Of a DNA stretch of 37,897 nucleotides, positions 8,129 to 15,257 are shown in pieces. The notes below the pieces were generated by a model that did not search any database, had not been told where the DNA came from, and worked only from the letters and a program-made list of their open reading frames with translations. A program made the translations under genes and the position numbers. The DNA is from Bacillota bacterium. GTDB lineage: Bacteria > Eremiobacterota > SpSt-956 > JAKJGF01. The stretch covers positions 1-37,897 of the forward strand of contig JAKPQU010000493.1 in NCBI GenBank assembly GCA_029555925.1, in the 5' to 3' direction. Position 1 is the stretch's first letter. Each line of letters starts with the position of its first letter.

Positions 8129-9133
8129 CTAAGGCACCTCTATCGTGTCAAAAATCTTCTTTACTATTTCTTCCGGGGTAATATCCTCTGCTTCTGCTTC
8201 ATAGGTAAGAATAATTCTATGACGCATTACATCAAACCCCACAGCCTTTACATCTGCAGGGGTAACAAACCCTCTTCTTTTGATAAAGGCATAGGCCTTT
8301 GAAGCAAGGGCAAGATTAATAGTGGCACGCGGTGATGCACCATATTCAATGAGATCCTTTATCTTGAGACCGTATCTTTCAGGATCTCTTGTGGCTATAA
8401 CTATATCCACTATATAATCCTTTATCTTTTCATCCATATATACACGGGATACAATATCTCTGGCCCTTATAATATCTTCAGGTGTGATTATCTGTTTAAC
8501 AGAAAGATTATTACCTTCTACCATACGATCCATAATCTTACGTTCTTCATTTCTATCAGGATAATCAATACGTAACTTCAACATAAACCTGTCTACCTGG
8601 GCTTCAGGTAAAGGATAGGTTCCTTCCTGTTCTATAGGGTTTTGAGTGGCAAGAACAAGGAATGGATCCTGCAGTCTGTATGTTTCCGTACCTATTGTAA
8701 CCTGTCTTTCCTGCATGGCTTCAAGAAGAGCACTCTGCACTTTAGGCGGTGCCCTGTTAATTTCATCTGCAAGAACTATATTTGTAAAAATAGGCCCTTT
8801 ATGAGGAGAAAATTCTCCGCTTTTAGGATTATAAATCATAGTGCCTATCAAATCGGCGGGAAGCAAATCCGGAGTAAACTGAACTCTCTGAAAATCAGCC
8901 TTCAGGGTTTCTGCCAGGGTTTTTACCGTTAATGTTTTGGCAAGTCCCGGAACACCTTCAAGAAGAACATGGCCGTTTGTCAGAAGACCTATAAGAAGTC
9001 TTTCTACCATATAATTTTGCCCGACAATAACATGGCCAATCTCTTCAAAGAGTGAGTCTACAAATTTACTTTTCCCGGCAATTTCCTCATTAAGAGCATT
9101 AATGTCAGTAACAGGTTTTGTTTCTGTGCTCAT
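8129..9133 (-). CDS. moxR: MoxR-family AAA+ ATPase
   Basis: A 334-residue AAA+ ATPase. Walker A is GVPGLAKT (residues 60-67), Walker B is LADEINRAPP (121-130), and sensor and lid motifs follow (LATQNPIEQEGTYPLPEAQVD region, then SPRATINLALASKA). MoxR ATPases act as chaperones that mature or remodel VWA-containing partners; here the partners are encoded immediately downstream. I chose ATG 9133 (MSTETKPVTD) over an upstream ATG at 9184, because AAAGG lies about 10 nt before it and the extra 17 residues would read through a 5' hairpin. First gene of the eight-gene operon that ends with batE. Confidence 0.92.
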   Translation of the reverse strand: MSTETKPVTDINALNEEIAGKSKFVDSLFEEIGHVIVGQNYMVERLLIGLLTNGHVLLEGVPGLAKTLTVKTLAETLKADFQRVQFTPDLLPADLIGTMIYNPKSGEFSPHKGPIFTNIVLADEINRAPPKVQSALLEAMQERQVTIGTETYRLQDPFLVLATQNPIEQEGTYPLPEAQVDRFMLKLRIDYPDRNEERKIMDRMVEGNNLSVKQIITPEDIIRARDIVSRVYMDEKIKDYIVDIVIATRDPERYGLKIKDLIEYGASPRATINLALASKAYAFIKRRGFVTPADVKAVGFDVMRHRIILTYEAEAEDITPEEIVKKIFDTIEVP

Positions 9134-9236
9134 TAAGACAACTACCTTTCTTTCATAATCTTTACTATGAAGATAGTAACACAAAAGATATTAAATTTAA
9201 ATTAAAAAATTATTATTTTTTTCTAATCTTTTAGAA
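9134..9236 (-). promoter_or_regulatory. AT-rich leader of the Bat operon
   Basis: Very AT-rich DNA directly upstream of moxR. It includes a 7-bp hairpin with a four-base loop (TTACTAT, GAAG, ATAGTAA at 9162-9179) that would sit in the 5' leader. A promoter is expected here because the upstream gene ends in a strong terminator, but I cannot identify a convincing -35/-10 pair. Confidence 0.35.
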
Positions 9237-9272
9237 GTGAGTCGTGAGTCGTGAACAGTGAACAGTGAGTAG
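9237..9272 (+). repeat. Mixed GTGAGTC and GTGAACA heptamer array
   Basis: Consecutive units GTGAGTC, GTGAGTC, GTGAACA, GTGAACA, GTGAGTA. One array changes its last three bases while GTGA and the 7-bp period persist, which shows that the differently typed arrays of this window are one family. It is antisense with respect to moxR and lies on its start side. Confidence 0.88.
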
Positions 9273-9297
9273 GGGACGTTTAACTAAACGCTCCGAG

Positions 9298-9475
9298 ATT
9301 ATACTATTTAGCTTTAGACATAGTAGTCTGCCTGCCTGGTGTTCCGGAGAAAAAAATATCACGGCAACACAGGTATATTTTATTGAATTATAATGTAAAG
9401 TAGCATGGTATAAGCTGTAACTGTTATAAACGTTCCAGTTTAGATTTTTTTTGGAGGAGCATCAGGCAGGCAGAC
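9298..9475 (+). repeat. Repeat unit A with an inverted partial copy
   Basis: Third copy of unit A (9298-9442), followed at 9445-9475 by a diverged inverted copy of its opening segment: GTCTGCCTGCCTGGTG at 9326-9341 against ATCAGGCAGGCAGAC at 9461-9475. The 31-bp arms bound about 150 bp, like the terminal inverted repeats of a small non-autonomous element. No ORF of note lies inside. Confidence 0.75.
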
Positions 9476-9546
9476 AGTATTTACCTGTTATTCAAATTGT
9501 TCAGTTCAATTAAAGCAATTTTATATGAAAATGATGAAGTTTGCAA

Positions 9547-9609
9547 CTTCACTGGATGTTGATTTTCATATTTGGTTGTGACCGCTCCGGTCATGTCTGT
9601 TGGTATTAA
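9547..9609 (+). repeat. Repeat unit B, second copy
   Basis: Close match to 391-452 with the same small palindrome (TGACCG, CTC, CGGTCA). It is separated from unit A by about 70 bp that are absent from the first locus. Confidence 0.75.
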
Positions 9610-9611
9610 AT

Positions 9612-9642
9612 ACGCCTCACGCGTCACGCATTACGCATCACG
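9612..9642 (-). repeat. GTRAYGC heptamer array
   Basis: CTCACGC, GTCACGC, ATTACGC and ATCACG on plus. Together with 9237-9272, which has the opposite orientation, it flanks the A/B element like long imperfect inverted arms. Confidence 0.82.
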
Positions 9643-9676
9643 AACCTTACAGGTGATTATTATAAAAATATTTAAA

Positions 9677-9719
9677 CTACTCAGGGGTACGGTTTTGTTA
9701 AACCCGTACCCCTGAGTAG
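9677..9719 (-). terminator. Strong intrinsic terminator of the 890-residue gene
   Basis: A perfect 16-bp stem (CTACTCAGGGGTACGG at 9677-9692 and its complement at 9704-9719) with an 11-nt loop. On the minus strand it is followed by TTTAAATATTTTTATAAT. It lies about 30 nt beyond the TAG of the 890-residue gene and should separate it from the Bat operon. Confidence 0.8.
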
Positions 9720-9727
9720 AGAAAACC

Positions 9728-9749
9728 CGTCACGCGTTACGCGTCACGA
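9728..9749 (-). repeat. Short GTRACGC heptamer array
   Basis: Three minus-strand units (GTGACGC, GTAACGC, GTGACGG) directly after the stop of the 890-residue gene, in sense orientation. Confidence 0.82.
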
Positions 9750-12422
9750 CTAGAATAAATTATAACCTATAGCCGTCCCGAGCATACCGGCACCCATCGT
9801 AAGAGCTCCAAGGCCGAGTCCCATACCCATCATGCCATAGCCCATACCATATCCCATCCCGAGTCCCATACCCATCATCGGATATCCCATGCCGTATCCC
9901 ATCATCGGATATCCCATGCCATAGCCAAACCCTCTGGCCATCATACCTGCACCGAGGAAACTACTGAGTGTATAAGCAGCGGGACTCATGCCATTGTAGG
10001 AAAATTGAGGAGTCATCAGGGCAGGGCTGTACTGAGTTGCATAGGAATATCCATTAGAACTGTAGTCAGGCGCCATGCCACCAGCCAGAAAATTAGGACC
10101 GTCACTGGCGAATGGAGTATAGGCAAGCGAGCTGTCAGGAGTAATATAGGTAGAGCCTGACCTCAAATAAGGAGGATTCTGTTGATTGACTGCCTGAGCC
10201 TGTGTTGCGTAATTATTTCCTGTAACAGATCTTCCGTCAGTACCTGCCATTGCCATATTTCCCTGTTTATCTACAAACATGCTGGAACCTTTTGAAGAAT
10301 AAGAATTTATAGTGCCGTCACTGTTATAAATTGACTTTATCTGTTCACCGGTACGTAAATCTTCCGATACAATCTGTTTATTGCTTCCGTCTTTTCCGGA
10401 TAAAATCTGATGTCTTTTCCCGTCTCCCGCAGTATAAACTTCACTTAATTTATCTCCATTGGGAAGTTCATAGGTATTAATTGTATCGGCAGGTTTTAAA
10501 TTAGCTGAAATCACAGGATCAGCCTTTATCTGTCTGGCTCCGGAAGGAATATCATCCCAGAAACTTTCTTTCACTTCCGGCTCGGAAGGATTTTCCTGAT
10601 ATTTCTCTATAAGCTGTTCACCTTTAAAGATCATGACAGAACCGTCAGTGGTTTCCACTTTACTTGTTCCATCGTCCATAAAGGTAGTTTTTGCTTCATT
10701 ACCTTCTTTATCTACCGTTACTCCGCTCAGGAGATTTCCCGATTTATCATAAATTACCTGGTTTCTCGTTCCATCTCCTCTTTCTATATCATTGAATATA
10801 CTTCCATCTTTTGTTTTATATGCATAAATCTTATCATTTTTCCCAAGAGTCTTCATAAGTTCCGCAGTTGGTATGGAAGGAGTAGATCCTTCCGGCGGCG
10901 CACTTAAAAAGGATTTCCTGGGTTTATCCTCAAAAGGGGGCGACTGCACAACGCCTCCCTGATTCTGTCCGTAATTCGGAATCTGCTGTGGCATAGGCAC
11001 AGGTTTCGGAACATATACAGGATATTCAGGTGTTCCTATATGGGGGAACACAGTTACTGCATTTTTGCCATCACCAAGTCCTGCACTGTAAGCTTTCTGC
11101 CACTGTTCGTCAGAGGGAAGATTGTTAAATGGTGCATGAGTCGGCAGAGTTCCTTCGCCGAAGCCAAATATATAGCCATTTCTCCAGGAAGATCTTTCAT
11201 TCAGGAACTTTTCCATCCATGCCACACCATCTTTACCAAGTGGTGGCGGAGGGCCGGGAGGAGGTGCAGGTGCCGGAGGAGCAGGAGGATACCACCAGGG
11301 ATTATTCTGCCATGGACAATCTTCATCTTTCCCGTATGGATTATGATGTGAAGGCATTGCTACCTGTTTTGAATAAACTTCTACAGTAGAAGTCACATCG
11401 TTTCCTATAACTGTATCATTTATATGCCATATTTTGGTAAATCCATTTTCATCAGGAGGAGGATACATAATTGTTTTATAGACATCTGCATCTTCGCCTT
11501 TAAATCTTTCAATCTTACCCATCCAGTAAGATCCCACAGGGCCTCCGCCGCCTGTTATGGAAATACAGTTATCATCCATTGGGGAAGAATTATAAGAATA
11601 AACTGAATGAAATCCATTGTCCTCCTGAGTGATAGACAACACCTTATGATTGCTTCCATCAAAAAGACTTCCTTCAGGTATCTCTGAAGTTGTAGGTTGC
11701 GCCATATTATCTACAAGAATAGTAACACCCCTGTCATCTTCATACATATGACATGGAGCAGTGAGACCATATTTAAATTTAGCGTTAAGATCAAGTACTT
11801 CCTGGTCTGTAAGGAGACGATTCTTATAAGTAGCCTGACTTGTATTGGAACTTACTGGTTCATTCTCATGTAAAGTTGCCAGAATGCCGGCACCAATATT
11901 ATTTTCATTCGGCTTATGGCCGCCACATTTACTCGCATCAGATTTCTCCCTGGCACCCTGTAACAGTGCAGCTACCTGATCAGAAGACAGTCCGAGAACC
12001 TGCTGTAAAATTGCAGATTTCTGTGCATCATTCATACTATTAATACTTACTGCACCATAATTATTTTCAAGGTTTTCCTTCTTTCTGCTGTTATCTCTCA
12101 TAACAGACTGGCCCGTATGTTCTTTTACACTTTCCGAAGATTTTGCTTCTCCATAATTTTCCGCAAGATGCTTCCTGTGTTTTTCAGTCCTTGTTCCGGA
12201 GGGAGTTTCTTCTGCCGGAGTTTCTGCCTCTATGTTCTGACTTGCCAGAAGTGCTGCACTGCTGATATCCGCTTTTTCTCCGGTATCAACGATTTCTTTC
12301 TTCTGTCCTGCAAGTTTCGTATGGCCTGCCTGGCCAGTATGAATGGCAGATTTACGGGCAACCTTACTTTTACTCTGAGGACTGAACTGGGTCTGCATAT
12401 GACTTGTATCAATCGATTTCAT
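9750..12422 (-). CDS. 890-residue multi-region protein of unknown function
   Basis: I do not recognise a family. There is no signal peptide. Residues 1-200 are polar and probably disordered, with a helical stretch (AILQQVLGLSSDQVAALLQ). About 205-365 looks globular (LTDQEVLDLNAKF onwards). Proline-rich linkers lie near 370-400 and 490-530, with a small region between them containing two similar G-x-G motifs (GFGEGT and AGLGDGK). About 530-740 consists of degenerate beta-type repeats rich in DGS, NGD, DKSGN and DKEGN, reminiscent of RHS/YD-like repeats. The last 60 residues are a Gly/Met/Tyr repeat (MMGYGMGYP, with exact 27-bp DNA repeats at 9874 and 9901) ending in a hydrophobic Gly-zipper-like helix. 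AAAGGA lies 8 nt upstream of the ATG. It is monocistronic with its own terminator. A surface, matrix or scaffold role is possible but unproven. Confidence 0.8.
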   Translation of the reverse strand: MKSIDTSHMQTQFSPQSKSKVARKSAIHTGQAGHTKLAGQKKEIVDTGEKADISSAALLASQNIEAETPAEETPSGTRTEKHRKHLAENYGEAKSSESVKEHTGQSVMRDNSRKKENLENNYGAVSINSMNDAQKSAILQQVLGLSSDQVAALLQGAREKSDASKCGGHKPNENNIGAGILATLHENEPVSSNTSQATYKNRLLTDQEVLDLNAKFKYGLTAPCHMYEDDRGVTILVDNMAQPTTSEIPEGSLFDGSNHKVLSITQEDNGFHSVYSYNSSPMDDNCISITGGGGPVGSYWMGKIERFKGEDADVYKTIMYPPPDENGFTKIWHINDTVIGNDVTSTVEVYSKQVAMPSHHNPYGKDEDCPWQNNPWWYPPAPPAPAPPPGPPPPLGKDGVAWMEKFLNERSSWRNGYIFGFGEGTLPTHAPFNNLPSDEQWQKAYSAGLGDGKNAVTVFPHIGTPEYPVYVPKPVPMPQQIPNYGQNQGGVVQSPPFEDKPRKSFLSAPPEGSTPSIPTAELMKTLGKNDKIYAYKTKDGSIFNDIERGDGTRNQVIYDKSGNLLSGVTVDKEGNEAKTTFMDDGTSKVETTDGSVMIFKGEQLIEKYQENPSEPEVKESFWDDIPSGARQIKADPVISANLKPADTINTYELPNGDKLSEVYTAGDGKRHQILSGKDGSNKQIVSEDLRTGEQIKSIYNSDGTINSYSSKGSSMFVDKQGNMAMAGTDGRSVTGNNYATQAQAVNQQNPPYLRSGSTYITPDSSLAYTPFASDGPNFLAGGMAPDYSSNGYSYATQYSPALMTPQFSYNGMSPAAYTLSSFLGAGMMARGFGYGMGYPMMGYGMGYPMMGMGLGMGYGMGYGMMGMGLGLGALTMGAGMLGTAIGYNLF

Positions 12423-12548
12423 AATCTACGTCCTTTCTTTTGAAAGATATTATAATCTATTGTTAATAATATAAGATTTTTTCTTAAAAAGCAATCATAA
12501 TTGTGTAACAATTTTGTTAACATTTGGACAGGGATTTATATGAGAATT

Positions 12549-12610
12549 GTAACGCATAACGCGTAACGGGAGGAAAACTTTTATTACATACGTATGTCAA
12601 GGTCAGTATT
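12549..12610 (+). repeat. Heptamers plus motif C
   Basis: GTAACGCATAACGCGTAACG, then GGGAGGAA, CTTTTATTACAT and a nearby AAGGTCAGTA. The same succession (array, GGGAGGAA, CTTTATTACATG, TCAGGTCAATAA) occurs at 20321-20381, so a roughly 45-bp segment next to the array is also repeated. Confidence 0.6.
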
Positions 12611-12647
12611 ATTGTCGTGCCTGTCATTATAGCTGCTAAATAAATAC

Positions 12648-12703
12648 TTACGAAATACAATGCAATTATACATTCATCATATTATTTACAAAATACAATG
12701 CAA
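12648..12703 (+). promoter_or_regulatory. Two direct operator repeats of vapBC
   Basis: TTACGAAATACAATGCAA at 12648-12665 and TTACAAAATACAATGCAA at 12686-12703 differ at one base and are spaced 38 bp start to start. The second overlaps the -35 box and fills the spacer, the position expected for repression by the AbrB-type antitoxin VapB and the VapBC complex. Confidence 0.65.
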
Positions 12704-12713
12704 ATAGTATAAT
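12685..12713 (+). promoter_or_regulatory. vapBC promoter
   Basis: A -35 box TTTACA (12685-12690), a 17-nt spacer and a consensus -10 TATAAT (12708-12713). The start codon is about 20 nt further, with GAGGTG as ribosome-binding site. Confidence 0.75.
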
Positions 12714-12734
12714 AGAAGTGAGAGGTGATTATCA

Positions 12735-13001
12735 ATGGTATCCAAAGTTACATCAAGATGGCAGACCACTATTCCTAAAGAAGTAAGAAAGGCCCTTAAT
12801 ATTAAACCTTCTGACAGTATTTTATACATAATAGAAGAAGGACAGGCTATTATTAAGCCAGTAAGAGGAAACATACTCAATCTTCGCGGAGCTTTTTCAC
12901 CATCTCAGCCATGCAGCGATTTTTCTCAAATAAGGGAATCGGTCAAAGAAACTGTGGGGCAAAAGGCAGCAGGAGTTTTACAGGATGAAGGAAAATTATA
13001 A
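12735..13001 (+). CDS. vapB: VapB antitoxin, AbrB family
   Basis: An 88-residue antitoxin. Residues 1-45 form a swapped-hairpin AbrB/MazE DNA-binding domain (VTSRWQTTIPKEVRKALNI, then DSILYIIEEG), and the acidic, flexible C-terminal half should wrap and neutralise the toxin. GAGGTG 9 nt upstream supports the ATG. Its last 17 bases overlap the next gene, which is typical translational coupling. It probably represses its own promoter through the two upstream repeats. Confidence 0.9.
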   Translation: MVSKVTSRWQTTIPKEVRKALNIKPSDSILYIIEEGQAIIKPVRGNILNLRGAFSPSQPCSDFSQIRESVKETVGQKAAGVLQDEGKL

Positions 13002-13398
13002 ATTTGTCGACGCAAATATTTTCTTGAGATTTCTTACAAATGATCACAGAGAAAAGACAGATAGATGTGAAAAATTATTTAAAGAAGCTGTAGAAGGTAA
13101 TTTTACGTTATATACAAGTGAACTGGTCATAGCCGAACTTGTATGGACACTTGAATCTTTTTATAAATTCCCAAAAAAAGAAATAGGCTCAAAACTTGAA
13201 TTACTTCTTAATACTCCCAATCTTGAAGTTAGAGATAAAGATATTCTTCTGGAAGCTCTTTTAATATATAGAGAAAAAAATATAGATTTTATAGATGCTT
13301 ACAATGGTGTCTTTATGAAATATAATCTCATAAAAGAAATCTATTCTTATGATAAAGATATGGATAGAATATCTGTTATTAAAAGATTAGAGCCATAA
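12985..13398 (+). CDS. vapC: VapC toxin, PIN-domain ribonuclease
   Basis: A 137-residue PIN-domain protein. Conserved acidic residues are visible at D9 (FVDAN), E51 (IAELVW) and D101/D104 (DFIDAYN), which bind Mg2+/Mn2+ in this family and cut RNA, often tRNA or rRNA sites. It overlaps vapB by 17 bp. Length and motif spacing are normal, so the toxin looks intact. A weak hairpin with a T-run at about 13450-13470 may end the transcript. Confidence 0.9.
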   Translation: MKENYKFVDANIFLRFLTNDHREKTDRCEKLFKEAVEGNFTLYTSELVIAELVWTLESFYKFPKKEIGSKLELLLNTPNLEVRDKDILLEALLIYREKNIDFIDAYNGVFMKYNLIKEIYSYDKDMDRISVIKRLEP

Positions 13399-13525
13399 TC
13401 TCTCTCTATCTTTTATATCAAACCACCATGCAAGATATATTCCAGAGATTGAGATTTTCTCGTCTTTTTTAACTTATAAAAGGAGATTTCTTTTTCAAGA
13501 TTGAATCATAACCGGTATTGATTAT

Positions 13526-13569
13526 AAAAATCCTGTAAATCTTTAAATCCTGAAAATCCTGGTTCAGAC
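13526..13569 (+). repeat. AAATCCTG-type tandem repeat before the adaptor gene
   Basis: Imperfect short units: AAATCCTG, AAATCTTT, AAATCCTG, AAAATCCTGG, then TTCAGAC. Unlike the GTRANNN family. It ends 7 bp before the ATG of the adaptor gene and leaves no good ribosome-binding site. Confidence 0.55.
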
Positions 13570-13576
13570 AAGTGAA

Positions 13577-15178
13577 ATGAATAAAAAAAATAAAATAATT
13601 ACAATAACCATTATAATTTTAACAGTAATAATCTTTTCTGTAATAAAATTAAAGTCAAAACCACTTACTACAGTATACCCGGAGGAAAAAGACATACTTC
13701 AGAGTATTGCTGCAACAGGAAGAGTTTATCCTGTGAAAGAAACAATTATAAGCAGCGAAATAACAGGGATAATTAAAGAAATACCAAAAGATAAAGGTGC
13801 CTCTGTATCAAAAGGAGAAACAGTTTTAACTCTTAAAGACGAACAGTACAGAGCAGAGGTGGAACAGGCAGAAGGAAATCTCTCATCGGCAGAAGCAAAT
13901 CTTGATAAAGTCCTTAGAGGTACGGAAAAAGAAATTATAGAGACTTCAAGAGCAAATCTTGCCGCAACAGAAGCAAAACTGTCAGGGGCCAGAGCAGATC
14001 TTACCATTTCGGAAATTTATAATAAAAGAAATACAGAACTTCAGGAAAAACTTTCTTCATCCATTTCAAACAGAGATTCAGCCCTGGCAAGAGTTAAACT
14101 TTTAGAGGCGAAATATGAAGATCTACTCAACGGCCCGAGGAAAGAAGACATAGAGAGAGCAAAAGCATCGGTAGAGAAGGCAAAAGTAAATCTATTGCAG
14201 AGCAAATCGGATATGGAAAGAGCGGAAAGACTTTATAATGACGGAGTAATACCGAAACAGCAGTATGAAATTGCGGGAACAAATTATAAAAATTCACAGA
14301 AAAGCCTTGAAGAATGGGAGGCAAATTTAAATCTCCTCCTGAACAGCCCTACAAAGGAAGAAATACAAGAGGCAGAAGCGGCACTTCAGGAAGGTAAAAC
14401 TCTTCTTAAAGGCGCAGAAGAAAATCTTAAGATTACAGAACAGGCCTGCAAGGACAATCTGAAAGCTCTGGAACAATTGAACAATGCAAAAACCGGTTAT
14501 GACGTGACACTGCAAAATAAAAAAGCCGGTGAAAAAGAACTTCAGAGATTGATAAATCAACCTCTTTCCGAAGACATAAAACTGGCGGAAGGGAAGGTAA
14601 AAGAAGCAAGAGCGGCTCTCACAGGGGCAAAAGCCCGTATGAAATTTACAGTCCTTACATCCCCGATAGACGGAGTGATTCTGGAAAAAAATGTCAATCC
14701 AGGCCAGGGAATAACCCCGGGAACTCCACTGCTGAGAATTGCCAGTAAAAAAGAGCTGGAAATAAGGGTGAATTTTGACGAAAAAAAACTTGCTTCCATC
14801 AAAACAGGCCAGACCGCCTGTATTAACCTGGATGCCTACCCAGATACAACACTTGAAGGAAAAATCTATGAAATCGCCCCTTCCATCAATTCAACTACAG
14901 GAACGGTAGAAATAAAAATAAAATTCCTTACCGTACCTGAATATATAAAACCTGATATGACGGCAGACATAAACATTATAATCTATAAAAAAAATAAATG
15001 TCTTACCGTTCCCAGAAGCTGTGTATTCAAAGAAAACAATAAAAAATATGTTCTCCTCCTGATCAGAGGAAAACAGGAAAAAAGAGAAGTAATAACAGGT
15101 GCCGCAGGCAGTGATTATATAGAAATCAGGGAAGGTATAAAGTTAACGGATCAAATTATAATTAAAGATAGGATGTAA
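13577..15178 (+). CDS. HlyD/MacA-type periplasmic adaptor
   Basis: A 533-residue membrane fusion protein of an ABC export system. One N-terminal membrane anchor (about residues 6-23), a first lipoyl half (IISSEITGIIKEIPKDKGASVSKGE), an unusually long coiled-coil hairpin (about 90-340, Ala/Glu/Lys-rich, with PRKED and PTKEE repeats), the second lipoyl half (LTSPIDGVILEKNVNPGQG) and beta-barrel domains. It should bridge the inner-membrane permease encoded next to an outer-membrane channel, which is not in this window. Typical MacA proteins are about 370-400 aa; the extra length is in the coiled coil. No clear ribosome-binding site is present. Confidence 0.85.
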   Translation: MNKKNKIITITIIILTVIIFSVIKLKSKPLTTVYPEEKDILQSIAATGRVYPVKETIISSEITGIIKEIPKDKGASVSKGETVLTLKDEQYRAEVEQAEGNLSSAEANLDKVLRGTEKEIIETSRANLAATEAKLSGARADLTISEIYNKRNTELQEKLSSSISNRDSALARVKLLEAKYEDLLNGPRKEDIERAKASVEKAKVNLLQSKSDMERAERLYNDGVIPKQQYEIAGTNYKNSQKSLEEWEANLNLLLNSPTKEEIQEAEAALQEGKTLLKGAEENLKITEQACKDNLKALEQLNNAKTGYDVTLQNKKAGEKELQRLINQPLSEDIKLAEGKVKEARAALTGAKARMKFTVLTSPIDGVILEKNVNPGQGITPGTPLLRIASKKELEIRVNFDEKKLASIKTGQTACINLDAYPDTTLEGKIYEIAPSINSTTGTVEIKIKFLTVPEYIKPDMTADINIIIYKKNKCLTVPRSCVFKENNKKYVLLLIRGKQEKREVITGAAGSDYIEIREGIKLTDQIIIKDRM

Positions 15179-15182
15179 AATC

Positions 15183-15253
15183 GTAATGAGTAATGCGTAA
15201 AGCGTAATGAGTAGCTCTCTTACGTGTCACGCGTCACGCGTTACGCGTCACGC
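15183..15253. repeat. Facing pair of heptamer arrays
   Basis: GTAATGA, GTAATGC, GTAAAGC and GTAATGA follow the adaptor stop codon (15183-15213), then GTCACGC/GTTACGC units in the opposite direction (15220-15253) run up to the permease ATG. Same rule as on the minus strand: sense after the stop, antisense before the start. Confidence 0.88.
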
Positions 15254-15257
15254 CATA

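Larger units (their letters stand above)
12423..12734. promoter_or_regulatory. Divergent regulatory gap, 890-residue gene to vapB
   Basis: Holds the ribosome-binding site and AT-rich leader of the 890-residue gene (12423-12540), a short heptamer array (12549-12570), a copy of the 'C' motif (12566-12610) and the vapBC promoter with two operator repeats (12648-12713). No ORF is supported in it. Confidence 0.6.

Noticed and set aside
11040..11389. Plus-strand ORFs inside the 890-residue gene
   Set aside because: They are shadows of a repeat- and proline-rich gene on the other strand, with no ribosome-binding sites or recognisable domains.
15207..15257. N-terminal extension of the permease (CHASRVTRHA)
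   Set aside because: It is a translation of the antisense heptamer array. A typical MacB-type N-terminus begins at the ATG at 15258.
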